Source: Paraburkholderia heleia NBRC 101817 (GTDB taxonomy: Bacteria > Pseudomonadota > Gammaproteobacteria > Burkholderiales > Burkholderiaceae). From it: a stretch of DNA of 64,000 nucleotides. Shown one piece after another: positions 17,360 to 25,452 of the stretch. How positions within the stretch are numbered: the first letter of the stretch is position 1; every line of letters begins with the position of its first letter. The stretch spans positions 186,001-250,000 of the forward strand of contig NZ_BBJH01000006.1 in assembly GCF_000739775.1 (NCBI RefSeq). Direction: 5' to 3'. The notes below the pieces were generated by a model. The model ran no database searches. It saw nothing but the letters and a program-made list of their open reading frames with translations, and was not told the DNA's origin. Made by a program: the position numbers and the translations under genes.

Positions 17360-18181
17360 ATGAACGACATGGACGGCGGCACGGAGAAGGGCGAATCGGT
17401 CTCGTCGATCGGCCGCGTGTTTGCGATCCTCGGCGCGCTGGGCGAGAACGGGCCGGTCGGCATCAGCGAGCTTTCGCAGCGCCTTGCGCTTTCCAAAACC
17501 ACCGTGCACCGTGTGCTGCAAACGCTGAAGGCGCTAGGCTACGTCGCTCAGGAAGTCGAAACCGACCGGTATCGTCTGACGATCCGGCTGTTCGAACTCG
17601 GCGCGAAAGCGCTCGAAAGCGTCGACCTCGTGCGCGAGGCTGACATCGAGATGCGGCGCATCGCGCAAGCCACGCGTGAAGCGGTTCATCTCGGCGCATT
17701 CGACGAAGACGCGATCATCTACATCCACAAGATCGACTGCGATTACGGCCTGCGCATGCAGTCGCGCATCGGACGGCGCAATCCGCTGCACAGCACCGCA
17801 ATCGGCAAGGTGCTGCTCGCGTTCATGCCGCCCGCCGACGCGCAGGACACGCTCTCGCATGTGGACTTCAGGAAGTCGACGCAGAAAACGCTCACTTGCG
17901 CCGACGCGGTGCTGAACATTCTTCCGCGCGTGCGCGCGCAAGGCTACGGCGAAGACAACGAAGAGCAGGAAGAGGGTTTGCAATGCCTCGCGGTACCGGT
18001 GTTCGACCGGTTCGGGCATGTGATCGCCGGCCTCTCGATCTCGTTTCCGACCATGCGCTGCGGCGCGGACACGAAAGCGCACTACGTCGCCCTGCTCAAG
18101 CGCGCGGGCGCGGCGATCTCGGCGCGGCTCGGCTATCGCGAGCCGAGCGCGCACGAGCATGCGCCTGCCGAGCCCGGTTAG
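17360..18181 (+). CDS. kdgR: IclR-family regulator of ketodeoxyuronate genes (KdgR-like)
   Basis: A 273-residue IclR regulator. The winged helix is at about residues 15-80 (SSIGRVFAILGALGE, ISELSQRLALSKTTVHRVLQ) and resembles E. coli KdgR closely; the effector domain fills the rest (LQCLAVPVFDRFGHVIAGLS near the C-terminus). I chose the ATG at 17360 because AGGAG lies six bases upstream; an earlier in-frame ATG at 17294 would add 22 polar residues. Its place as last gene after kduI-kduD and the divergent kdgT argue that it represses this module until ketodeoxygluconate accumulates. Its stop overlaps the stop of the convergent efflux gene by three bases. Confidence 0.87.
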   Translation: MNDMDGGTEKGESVSSIGRVFAILGALGENGPVGISELSQRLALSKTTVHRVLQTLKALGYVAQEVETDRYRLTIRLFELGAKALESVDLVREADIEMRRIAQATREAVHLGAFDEDAIIYIHKIDCDYGLRMQSRIGRRNPLHSTAIGKVLLAFMPPADAQDTLSHVDFRKSTQKTLTCADAVLNILPRVRAQGYGEDNEEQEEGLQCLAVPVFDRFGHVIAGLSISFPTMRCGADTKAHYVALLKRAGAAISARLGYREPSAHEHAPAEPG

Positions 18182-19686
18182 CCCGGCGTGGGGACGGTCG
18201 TGGCCGTGGCCGTTGCGGTGGTCTGCCAGCCGAGACCGAGGCTTTTCTGCAGCGACACGAAGTCCTTGAGCAAATCGGCCTGGCCCGACACCACGTTCTG
18301 CTGCGCGGCGAATTCCGTGCGCTGCGTGTCGAGTAGATCGACGAGGCTCGACGCCCCCGCACGGTAGCGCTGGCGCATGAGCGTCGCGGAACGCTCGGCG
18401 GAAACCTGCACCTTCTGCAAGGTCAACAGATGCTCGCGCTGATAGCCATAGCGCGAGAGCGACGCGTTCGCGTCCTGCAGCGCCGCGAGCACGGCTTTTT
18501 CGTAATGCGCTTCGGCTTCGTCGCGCGACGCTTGCGCGCCGTGCACCGCGCCCAGCGTGCGCCCGAAGTCGAACACGTTCCACTGCAGATACGGCGCCCC
18601 TACCCAGCTGAAATTGCTCTTGCGGAACAAGTGCCCCGGCACCGCGGCCGAAAAGCCGAGATCGCCGAACAGCGTGAGTTTGGGCAGAAAGTCCGCCACG
18701 TGCTCGCCGATCTGCGCGTTGCTCGAGGCGAGGCGCCGCTCCGCTGCGCGAATATCGGGGCGCTGCGCGAGCATCGTGGCGGGATCGCTCACGGGCACGC
18801 TTGCGGGCAGCTTGGGCAACGGCTGCGCCGTTGCCAGTTCCGCGTCCAGCGCGCCGGGCGCCTTGCCGGTGAGCACCGCCAGTTGGTCCAGCGATATTTC
18901 CACTTGTGCCGCGAGCGGCGTAATCGTGGAGCGCGTGTTCTCCACCTGGGTGGTGAGCCGCTCCACGTCCACCTCGGCCGCCGTGCCGCCCGCGCGGCGC
19001 TGCTCGGTGAGCGTGAGCATCTCCTGCTGCAGTTGCGCCGTGCGCTGCGCGATGGCGAGCCGCTGCTGCTCGTCGCGCAGGTCGATGTAGGCCTGTGCGA
19101 CTTCGGCCGCGAGCGATACCTGGGTGTCCGCAAGATCGGCGTTCACGGCATCGGCCTCGTCGCTCGCCGCTTCCACCGCGCGGCGCGTGCCGCCGAACAG
19201 GTCGATTTCCCACGAGGCGTCGAAGCCCGCCGTGTAGAACGTGACCGGGCCGCCGCCGGAAGCGCCGCCCTGACCCGAGCTGCTGCCCGACGACGTCAAA
19301 GCGCTCAGGTCCGGCTGGCGCAAGCGGATCGCCGCCGCGCTCGCGCCGACCTTCGGCAGTTCGGCAGCGCGTTGCTGCTGCAGTTGCGCGCGCGAGGCGC
19401 GCAAACGCGCCTGCGCCGCGCGCACATCGGGATTGTGCGCGAGCGCCGCTTCGATCAGCGTGTTCAGTTGCGGGTCGTTCAGCGCAAGCCACCATTGGCT
19501 CGGTGCACGCGCGGGCTCCACGCCTTGCGCGGGCGTGCGCAGGAACGCCGCGGCGTTCGCCGCTTCGGGCGCGACGGCCGGTGCGCCGCGATAGTCGGGG
19601 CCCACGGTGCAGGCGGCCAGCGCGCAGGCGGCAGCGAGCGCGCTCAGCGCGGCGCAGGAGGTTCGGGGGTAACGGGTTGCCGTCAT
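18178..19686 (-). CDS. NodT/OprM-family outer-membrane efflux lipoprotein
   Basis: A 502-residue outer-membrane channel. The signal sequence ends in the lipobox LAAC near residue 25, so the mature protein is lipid-anchored. Two repeats of the TolC-like efflux domain follow (ALNDPQLNTLIEAALAHNPDVRAA in the first, ERRLASSNAQIGEHVADFLPKL in the second). It is the last gene of an EmrA-EmrB-NodT operon and supplies the outer-membrane exit. Only 16 bases separate it from the transporter gene. Confidence 0.92.
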   Translation of the reverse strand: MTATRYPRTSCAALSALAAACALAACTVGPDYRGAPAVAPEAANAAAFLRTPAQGVEPARAPSQWWLALNDPQLNTLIEAALAHNPDVRAAQARLRASRAQLQQQRAAELPKVGASAAAIRLRQPDLSALTSSGSSSGQGGASGGGPVTFYTAGFDASWEIDLFGGTRRAVEAASDEADAVNADLADTQVSLAAEVAQAYIDLRDEQQRLAIAQRTAQLQQEMLTLTEQRRAGGTAAEVDVERLTTQVENTRSTITPLAAQVEISLDQLAVLTGKAPGALDAELATAQPLPKLPASVPVSDPATMLAQRPDIRAAERRLASSNAQIGEHVADFLPKLTLFGDLGFSAAVPGHLFRKSNFSWVGAPYLQWNVFDFGRTLGAVHGAQASRDEAEAHYEKAVLAALQDANASLSRYGYQREHLLTLQKVQVSAERSATLMRQRYRAGASSLVDLLDTQRTEFAAQQNVVSGQADLLKDFVSLQKSLGLGWQTTATATATTVPTPG

Positions 19687-19702
19687 GAGTCAGTGATAAT
19701 CT

Positions 19703-21292
19703 TCAGTGCCCGCCAGACGGCGCTTGCGCGCCGGGCTGCGGCTTCTTGAGCAGGAGCGCGAGCGGCACGCACGCCGCCAGTGCGATGCCGAGCACCCAGA
19801 ATGTTTCGGAGTACGTGATGACCATCGATTGCTGCGCGATTTGCGCCGCAATCTGGCCGAGCGCCTGCAGTTGCGAGTGCGCCATGTCGCCCGTCTGCGT
19901 GAACCAGCTGGCCGCGCTCGCGGCCACACGCTCCTGGCCGACGATCGCATTGGCGCTCAGCGATTCGCGCAGCACGGCAGTATGGAACGCCTCGCGCCGG
20001 TCGATGAGCGTGCCGATGATCGCAAGGCCCACCGAGCCGCCCAGATTGCGCGCCATGTTGTAGAGCCCGGCCGCGTCGCCTGAATCTTCGCGCGACACTG
20101 CCGCCATCGACGCCTGGTTCAGCGGCATCATCGCGAGCATTTGCGCCACGCCGCGCACGAGCTGCGACCAGACGAAATCGTGACCGACGCTCTGCGCGGT
20201 GAGCGAAATGTCGAGCATGCAGCTCAGCGTGAACAGCAGCAGCCCGGACACCACCAGAATGCGGAAATCCACCTTGGCCAGCAGGCGCGGCAGAATCGGC
20301 ATCACGAGGAACGCGGGCAGACCCGAAAGCAGCATGATCGCGCCGGACTGCTGCGCGTTGTAGCCGGCGACGAGGCTCAGAAACTGCGGCAGCAGATACG
20401 AAATGCCATAAAGCCCGGCGCCCACCGCGAACACGATAATGATGACGCTCGCATAGCGCGGATTGCGCATGAGCGACAGACGCAGAATCGGCTTTTTCGC
20501 GGTGAACTGCGAAAGCGCGATGAGCGCCATGCCCGCGAGCGAGACCCACGTGAGCGTGACGATGAAGCTCGACTCGAACCAGCGTTCGCGCTGGCCCTCT
20601 TCGAGGACGACCGTCAGCGAACTCAGGCCCACTGCCAGCCCGGCAATGCCGAGCCAGTCCGCCTTGAGAAAAGCTTCCCAGTGCGGCCGGTCGGCTTCGA
20701 GCCCGACGAGAAGCAGCGTGATGAGCGCAAGACACACGGGCAGATTGATGAAAAAGCACCAGCTCCAGCTGATGTTCTCCGCGAGCCAGCCGCCCACCAC
20801 GGGCCCGAGCAGCGGGCCGAGCAGCACAATCAGGCCGAACACCGTCATGCCCACAGGCAGCTGCGAAAGCGGCAGGCGCGTGCGGATGATGGTCTGGCCG
20901 GTCGGGATCATCGCGCCGCCCGTGAAGCCCTGACCGATGCGCCCGGCGATCATCATGCCGAGCGTGGTCGACCAGCCGCACATCATCGAAAAGGCGATGA
21001 AGAGCGCCGAGTTCGCGAGCAGGAAATTTCGCAGCCCGAACACCCTCGTGAGCCACGCGGCGAGCGGAATCATCACGATCTCGGACATCAGGTAGCCCGT
21101 GGAGATCCACGTGCCCTCGGTGCCCGTCGCGCCAATCTGCCCCTGGATCTGCGGCAGCGCGGAGTTCGTGATGGAAATGTCGAGCGTGGCCATCAATGCG
21201 CCGAGCGCGCCCGCCGCGACGGCGATCCAGTCGGCCACGCTCGCGCGCTCGCCATGCGGATGCGGCACCGCTGCGCGAGCCGTATTAGCCAC
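19703..21292 (-). CDS. DHA2-family multidrug efflux permease (EmrB-like)
   Basis: A 529-residue, 14-helix major facilitator of the drug:H+ antiporter-2 group. The N-terminal MATLDISITNSALPQIQG and EGTWISTGYLM are EmrB hallmarks, and LGPVVGGWLAENISW is the antiporter motif. The frame is open to 21349, but the GTG at 21290-21292 overlaps the stop of the preceding gene (GTGGCTAA) and gives the usual length, so I prefer it. It works with the membrane-fusion protein and the NodT channel to pump hydrophobic compounds out across both membranes. Confidence 0.92.
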   Translation of the reverse strand: MANTARAAVPHPHGERASVADWIAVAAGALGALMATLDISITNSALPQIQGQIGATGTEGTWISTGYLMSEIVMIPLAAWLTRVFGLRNFLLANSALFIAFSMMCGWSTTLGMMIAGRIGQGFTGGAMIPTGQTIIRTRLPLSQLPVGMTVFGLIVLLGPLLGPVVGGWLAENISWSWCFFINLPVCLALITLLLVGLEADRPHWEAFLKADWLGIAGLAVGLSSLTVVLEEGQRERWFESSFIVTLTWVSLAGMALIALSQFTAKKPILRLSLMRNPRYASVIIIVFAVGAGLYGISYLLPQFLSLVAGYNAQQSGAIMLLSGLPAFLVMPILPRLLAKVDFRILVVSGLLLFTLSCMLDISLTAQSVGHDFVWSQLVRGVAQMLAMMPLNQASMAAVSREDSGDAAGLYNMARNLGGSVGLAIIGTLIDRREAFHTAVLRESLSANAIVGQERVAASAASWFTQTGDMAHSQLQALGQIAAQIAQQSMVITYSETFWVLGIALAACVPLALLLKKPQPGAQAPSGGH

Positions 21293-22421
21293 GGTGGTTC
21301 TCTTGATCGATACGGCGGTCGTCCTCACGCGCGGAGCGCGTGTCGACATCGACGGTCACCGACATGCCCGGCAGCAGCACGCTGCGCGTTTGCGGCCCGG
21401 TTTCGAGGCGGATGCGTACCGGCACGCGCTGCACGATCTTCGTGAAGTTGCCGGTGGCGTTCTCCGGCGGCAAGAGCGCGAACTGCGCGCCCGTGCCCGG
21501 CGAGAAGCTGTCCACCACGCCGTGCAGCGTGTGGCCGGGCAGCGCGTCGACGTGCAGTTCCACAGGCTGGCCTGCGCGCATGCGGCCGATCTGCGTTTCC
21601 TTGAAGTTCGCCGTGAGATAGGTGTGCTGCACCGGCACGACGGTCAGCATGCGCGTGCCCGGCTGCACGTACTGGCCCACGCGCACGCTGCGGTCGCCCA
21701 CCCGGCCCGCCAGCGCGCTTTTCACCACGGTGTTGTCGAGGTCGAGTTGCGACTGCGCGGCGTTCGCACGTGCCGCTTCGAGCTGCGCGCGCGCCTGCGA
21801 GAGCTGCGCGTTCAGTGCCGAGATTTGCGAGCGTGCAGAGGTGACGGCGGCTGCGTCGGCGGCGAGCGTGGCCTGCGCCTTGTCGCGTTCGCTCCTGAGT
21901 TCGGCAAGCCGTTCGGTGGTTTCCGCCCCCGTGGCGGCAAGCGGCGCGTAGCGCGCCACCTCGTCGTTCGCGTGGCGCAGGCTCACCTGGGCGACTTCCT
22001 GCTGCGCCTGTGCCTGGGCCACGTTCGCGCGCTGCGCGTCGATCTGCGCCTGCGCATGCTCGATGTCCGCCGTGCGCGCATCGACGTTGGCCCGCGCCTG
22101 GTCGAGCGCCACCTGATACTGGCGCGCGTCGAGCTTCACGAGCGGATCGCCCGCCTTTACCGCCTGGTTGTCGGCCACGTAGACGTCCGTCACGTAGCCG
22201 CTCACCTTCGGGGCGATCGTCACGCTGTCGGCCTGCAGATAGGCGTCGTCAGTGGATTCGATAAAGCGCCCGACGACCCACCAGTGGCCCAGCCACACCG
22301 CCGCGCCGACGAGCGCCGCGAGGCCCAGCAGGATCAGAAGGGTTCGTTTCGCGCCGCTGCGCGCGGGTGCAGCGGCGGCGTCCGGCACGTCGCGCGCGGG
22401 CGCGCCTGCAGTCGTAGACAT
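21285..22421 (-). CDS. Membrane-fusion efflux protein (EmrA/HlyD family)
   Basis: A 378-residue periplasmic adaptor. One transmembrane helix (about residues 25-45, LLILLGLAALVGAAVWLG) is followed by the biotinyl-lipoyl half-motif DDAYLQADSVTIAPKVSGYV, a long coiled coil rich in Ala, Gln and Glu (about 100-215) and the second lipoyl half (LDNTVVKSALAGRVGDRSV). This is the EmrA layout. The ATG at 22419-22421 has GAGAAA upstream; an in-frame TTG lies five codons earlier. First gene of the efflux operon, divergent from a TetR regulator across a palindromic operator. Confidence 0.92.
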   Translation of the reverse strand: MSTTAGAPARDVPDAAAAPARSGAKRTLLILLGLAALVGAAVWLGHWWVVGRFIESTDDAYLQADSVTIAPKVSGYVTDVYVADNQAVKAGDPLVKLDARQYQVALDQARANVDARTADIEHAQAQIDAQRANVAQAQAQQEVAQVSLRHANDEVARYAPLAATGAETTERLAELRSERDKAQATLAADAAAVTSARSQISALNAQLSQARAQLEAARANAAQSQLDLDNTVVKSALAGRVGDRSVRVGQYVQPGTRMLTVVPVQHTYLTANFKETQIGRMRAGQPVELHVDALPGHTLHGVVDSFSPGTGAQFALLPPENATGNFTKIVQRVPVRIRLETGPQTRSVLLPGMSVTVDVDTRSAREDDRRIDQENHRG

Positions 22422-22440
22422 GGCGTTGTTTCTCAATTTA

Positions 22441-22470
22441 TTCCAGTCGGAAGAATTATTCCATCTGGAA
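22441..22470. promoter_or_regulatory. Palindromic operator between efflux operon and TetR regulator
   Basis: Two copies of TTCC-N4-GGAA (TTCCAGTCGGAA and TTCCATCTGGAA), each a dyad, lie 18 bases apart and together form a larger imperfect dyad. It is in the 95-base divergent region and starts 20 bases from the EmrA-like start codon and 46 from the regulator's. It is probably the binding site of the adjacent TetR protein. Confidence 0.65.
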
Positions 22471-22516
22471 AAACTGTGTCAAGTGTTATATTTCGCAGGG
22501 ATACGAAAGGAAATGC

Positions 22517-23248
22517 ATGAGCGAAAGTAAGAAACTGCGACGTTCGCCCGAAGGAGGCTATGCGCGTGGCGACGAAACACGTCGCAAGATCATCGAGGCG
22601 GCCATCAGCCTGTTCGGGCAGCACGGCTTCGACGGCGCCTCCACGCGCGACATCGCCGCGCGCGCGGGCGTGAACGCACCGGCGCTGCAGTATTACTTCG
22701 AGAACAAGGAAGGCCTCTATCGCGCGTGCGCGGAGTCGATCGCCGACGAATCGTGGCAGTCGTTCGCGCCGGCCGTGCAGCGCGCACGCGCTGCGCTCGC
22801 ACGCAACGCGGACACCGAAGCGCTGATCGACGCCTTCATCGACATCCAGTCGGCCGTGGCCGACCGTACCTTCGTCAAGCAGCACGGGCCGGACCAGCGT
22901 TTGTTCTTCGCGCGGGAACAGGGCGGCGGCGAACCGGAGATCGGCTCCGAAATCCTGCGTGAGCGCGTGCGCTTGCCGCTGAACACCATCAACGTGGAAC
23001 TGCTCGAACGCATCACCGGCATGCCGGCCCACGATCCGCTCACCGTGGTGCGCATGTTCAGCCTGTATGGGCAGTTTCTGCTTTTCTTCATCGCACGACG
23101 CTCCACGCTCACGATGCTCGGCTGGGACGACATCGACAGATCGAAGGCCGATTTTCTGAAGCAGAGCATCGCGGAACAGACGCGCGTGCTGCTGCACCAC
23201 TGGAATCGCGAGCGCGACAAGCACAAACAAAACGCTCAAGACAACTAA
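22517..23248 (+). CDS. TetR-family regulator (CecR/YbiH-like)
   Basis: A 243-residue repressor. The helix-turn-helix is at about residues 20-65 (IIEAAISLFGQHGFDGASTRDIA, then NAPALQYYFENKEGLY). The C-terminal ligand domain has the features of the DUF1956 group that includes E. coli CecR (YbiH), which also lies beside an HlyD-type gene. A GAAAGGA site precedes the ATG. It diverges from the efflux operon across a palindromic operator and very probably represses both itself and that operon until a drug binds. Confidence 0.88.
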   Translation: MSESKKLRRSPEGGYARGDETRRKIIEAAISLFGQHGFDGASTRDIAARAGVNAPALQYYFENKEGLYRACAESIADESWQSFAPAVQRARAALARNADTEALIDAFIDIQSAVADRTFVKQHGPDQRLFFAREQGGGEPEIGSEILRERVRLPLNTINVELLERITGMPAHDPLTVVRMFSLYGQFLLFFIARRSTLTMLGWDDIDRSKADFLKQSIAEQTRVLLHHWNRERDKHKQNAQDN

Positions 23249-23356
23249 GCACTATTCAGGCGGCTGGCACGATCAAGCGACACCAGCAGGGAATCCTCGC
23301 GGCGCATCTGCGCACGTGTTAGTGTTCGAGATTCCCGCCCGTATGGAGCCGCCAGC

Positions 23357-23992
23357 ATGTCTCCCCTCGCCGCCGTCGCCAGCATTCTCCTCGCTGTTCT
23401 ACTCGGGGCCATGAGCCCTGGTCCGAGCTTCGTGCTCGTCGCGCGCAACGCAATCGGTCTGTCGCGCCGCGACGGCGTCGCCACCGCGCTAGGCATGGGC
23501 ACGGGTGCGATCTGCTTCGCGGGTATCGCGCTCGCCGGGCTCTACACCCTGCTCGCCACCGTTGCCTGGCTGTATGCCGCGCTCAAGATCGCAGGCGGCG
23601 CCTATCTGCTCTACATCGCTTCGCGCATCTGGCGCGGCGCCGGCTCGCCGGTCACGATGAGCAGGACGGCCGTACCGGGCGAGCGCCCCGGCAAGTCATA
23701 CTGGAGCGGCCTCACCACCCAGTTGAGCAACCCGAAAACGGCCATCGCCTACGGCGGCATCTTCGTCGCGCTGCTGCCGCATAACCCGCCGCTGTGGTGC
23801 TACTTCGCGCTGCCGCCGCTCGTTTTCGCGATCGAAACCGGCTGGTACACGGTCGTCGCGCTGTGCTTTTCGAGCCAGCGTCCGCGCGATCTCTATCTGC
23901 GCGCCAAGGGCGGAATCGACCGCATTGCGGCCGGCGCGATCGGGGCGCTGGGCCTGCGCCTCATTTTCGGCGCCGGGCATCGCGGGATCTGA
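23357..23992 (+). CDS. LysE/RhtB-family amino-acid exporter
   Basis: A 211-residue inner-membrane protein with about six helices. The family signature SPGPSFVLVARNAIGLSRRDG is near residues 20-40 and GLTTQLSNPKTAI near 120. Such proteins export amino acids or derivatives with proton exchange. Substrate unknown. It stands alone, with a weak GGAG about 11 bases before the ATG. Confidence 0.88.
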   Translation: MSPLAAVASILLAVLLGAMSPGPSFVLVARNAIGLSRRDGVATALGMGTGAICFAGIALAGLYTLLATVAWLYAALKIAGGAYLLYIASRIWRGAGSPVTMSRTAVPGERPGKSYWSGLTTQLSNPKTAIAYGGIFVALLPHNPPLWCYFALPPLVFAIETGWYTVVALCFSSQRPRDLYLRAKGGIDRIAAGAIGALGLRLIFGAGHRGI

Positions 23993-24061
23993 CGTCACCC
24001 CGCCGGACGCGGCCAGGAGGTCGCGTCGCGCCCGGCACACCGGAATTTTTTCACGAAGCGC

Positions 24062-24090
24062 TTGACAATCTATCTTCCAGTAGATAAATT
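24062..24090 (+). promoter_or_regulatory. TetR promoter with operator O1 between -35 and -10
   Basis: A perfect -35 hexamer TTGACA (24062-24067) is followed, 17 bases on, by TAAATT (24085-24090). Between them is CTATCT-TCCAGT-AGATAA (24070-24087), the first of three 18-base palindromes in this module. The predicted transcript would begin within a few bases of the TetR ATG at 24098. Confidence 0.6.
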
Positions 24091-24097
24091 GGAGCCC

Positions 24098-24664
24098 ATG
24101 AACACGAAGTTGACCGTCCGGGAGCAGGTTCTCGATCACGCCATCACGCTCATGATGCTGCGCGGCTACAACGGCTTCAGCTACCGCGACCTGTCAGAGC
24201 TGGTGGGCGTGAAAACGTCGAGCATCCACTATTACTTCCCGTCGAAAGACGACCTGGTGCTCGAAGCGGTGAGCCAGTACAGCGGCGAAGTCATGGCGGG
24301 ATTGCAATCGATCGACGCGGCGCTGCCGGCGCGCGAAAAGCTCGCTACGTACACGCGGCTCTTCGGCAAGACGCTGGGCGACGGCAACCAGATCTGTCTA
24401 TGCGGCATGCTGGCGGCCGATATCGAGTCGCTACCGGAAACCGTGCGGCAGGCTGTGCAGGCGTTCTTCCGCGCCAACGAAAGCTGGTTGGCCGAGGTGC
24501 TGGCCCAAGGCGCGAAAGAAGGCACGCTGGTCGTGCGCGGCAAGCCGGAAAGCTCGGCCCGTACGTTGTTCGCGGCCTTACAGGGCAGCGTGCTGGCGAG
24601 CCGGCTGTTCCATACGAAGTCGCGCCTCGAAGATGTCGAAGCCATGTGGCGCGTGGCTCAGTAA
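24098..24664 (+). CDS. TetR/AcrR-family repressor
   Basis: A 188-residue regulator: helix-turn-helix at about residues 8-55 (VLDHAITLMMLRGYNGFSYRDLSEL, then KTSSIHYYFPSKDDLVLEA) and a small TetR_C ligand domain with two cysteines in the GNQICLCGMLAADIES segment near residue 105, which could sense electrophiles or oxidants. The ATG at 24098 starts on the conserved N-terminus; an earlier ATG at 24062 lies in the promoter and is unlikely. The upstream GGAG is only three bases from the ATG and may lie before the transcription start, so the message may be leaderless. Matching palindromes at its own promoter and ahead of ohr indicate autoregulation and control of ohr. Confidence 0.88.
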   Translation: MNTKLTVREQVLDHAITLMMLRGYNGFSYRDLSELVGVKTSSIHYYFPSKDDLVLEAVSQYSGEVMAGLQSIDAALPAREKLATYTRLFGKTLGDGNQICLCGMLAADIESLPETVRQAVQAFFRANESWLAEVLAQGAKEGTLVVRGKPESSARTLFAALQGSVLASRLFHTKSRLEDVEAMWRVAQ

Positions 24665-24686
24665 CGTATTCTTGCCCGGAAGACGG

Positions 24687-24709
24687 GGCGGTTAGCCGCC
24701 TCTTTTATT
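24687..24709 (+). terminator. Terminator after the TetR gene
   Basis: GGCGG-TTAG-CCGCC is followed by TCTTTTATT, 22 bases after the TetR stop. It separates the TetR transcript from the sORF/ohr transcript. Confidence 0.65.
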
Positions 24710-24721
24710 GGGCCGCGAATT

Positions 24722-24739
24722 CTATCTTCCGATAGATAG
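24722..24739. promoter_or_regulatory. Operator O2 of the TetR/ohr module
   Basis: CTATCT-TCCGAT-AGATAG is a perfect 6-6-6 palindrome identical in layout to O1 and O3. It lies just before the strong ribosome-binding site of the small ORF. Confidence 0.65.
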
Positions 24740-24756
24740 CTAGAAGGAGGAGCATC

Positions 24757-24885
24757 ATGAACGTGTTTCGATGGCCGAAAATCTATCTGATGATAGATAG
24801 AATGCAAAAATTGACGGCCGGAAATTCGCAAGCGCTGCTCTTCTGCTGGACCCTGGTGCACAGGGTTGTCGCCTTGCACCACTAA
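24757..24885 (+). CDS. 42-residue ORF with a strong ribosome-binding site, or gene remnant
   Basis: ATG at 24757 is preceded by GAAGGAGGAGC, among the best ribosome-binding sites in the window. The product begins MNVFRWPKIYLMIDRMQK and ends HRVVALHH, 42 residues, with one weakly hydrophobic stretch (QALLFCWTLVHRVVAL). Operator O3 lies inside its first 15 codons. It ends 59 bases before ohr on the same strand. It could be a leader peptide coupled to ohr, a true microprotein, or the 5' end of a lost gene; sequence alone does not decide. Confidence 0.35.
   Translation: MNVFRWPKIYLMIDRMQKLTAGNSQALLFCWTLVHRVVALHH
24783..24800. promoter_or_regulatory. Operator O3 of the TetR/ohr module
   Basis: CTATCT-GATGAT-AGATAG, again 6-6-6, lies 61 bases downstream of O2 (centre to centre), about six helical turns, so one repressor could bind both sites with looping. 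Confidence 0.65.
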
Positions 24886-24944
24886 ATTGAGTGTCGTACT
24901 CCGCCGTACCTTCAACGAACCGTCTTTGCTCAAAGGAGCCTGTC

Positions 24945-25370
24945 ATGTCGATCGAAAAAGTCCTCTACCGCGCCGAAGCCAACGTCACCGGCGGCCGCGA
25001 TGGCCGTGCCGTCATCCCCGCCAGCCACCTGGACCTCAAGCTCACGACGCCGCGCGAACTCGGCGGCGCGGGCGGCGACGGCACGAACCCCGAGCAGCTT
25101 TTCGCCGCGGGCTACAGCGCATGCTTCATCGGCGCGATGAAATTCGTCTCGGCGCGCGACAAGATTGCGCTTCCCGCCGATGTCTCGATCACCGGCAATG
25201 TCGGCATCGGCCAGATTCCGAATGGCTTCGGCATTGAAGTCGAACTGAAGATTTCGTTGCCCGGCATGGATCGCGCGGCCGCCCAGGCGCTCGTCGACAA
25301 GGCACATATCGTGTGTCCGTACTCGAACGCCACGCGCGGCAACATCGACGTGACGCTCACCATCGTCTAA
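24945..25370 (+). CDS. ohr: Organic hydroperoxide resistance protein (OsmC/Ohr family)
   Basis: A 141-residue thiol peroxidase of the Ohr group, which reduces organic hydroperoxides in the cytoplasm. Both redox cysteines are in place: [11 protein letters not shown] near residue 61 and [13 protein letters not shown] near 126. Length is typical. A strong AAAGGAG site lies before the ATG at 24945; the upstream in-frame extension is not needed. Ohr is usually paired with a MarR-type OhrR; here no OhrR is adjacent and the neighbouring regulator is a TetR protein with shared operator palindromes, so control by that protein is inferred. Confidence 0.92.
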   Translation: MSIEKVLYRAEANVTGGRDGRAVIPASHLDLKLTTPRELGGAGGDGTNPEQLFAAGYSACFIGAMKFVSARDKIALPADVSITGNVGIGQIPNGFGIEVELKISLPGMDRAAAQALVDKAHIVCPYSNATRGNIDVTLTIV

Positions 25371-25410
25371 ACCGCACGCAACACGCGGCACGCAGCACGC
25401 AACCACGAGT

Positions 25411-25444
25411 CGAGGGCCGCCCAAAGCGGCCCTCGGCCTTTTTG
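25411..25444. terminator. Terminator between ohr and recD
   Basis: CGAGGGCCGC-CCAAA-GCGGCCCTCG is a ten-base perfect stem followed by GGCCTTTTTG on the + strand. It lies between convergent genes and ends ohr transcription. Confidence 0.85.
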
Positions 25445-25452
25445 CCGCTCGT

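Noticed and set aside
22434..22436. TTG start for the EmrA-like protein
   Set aside because: The ATG five codons later has GAGAAA upstream and leaves more room for the operator; the difference is five residues.
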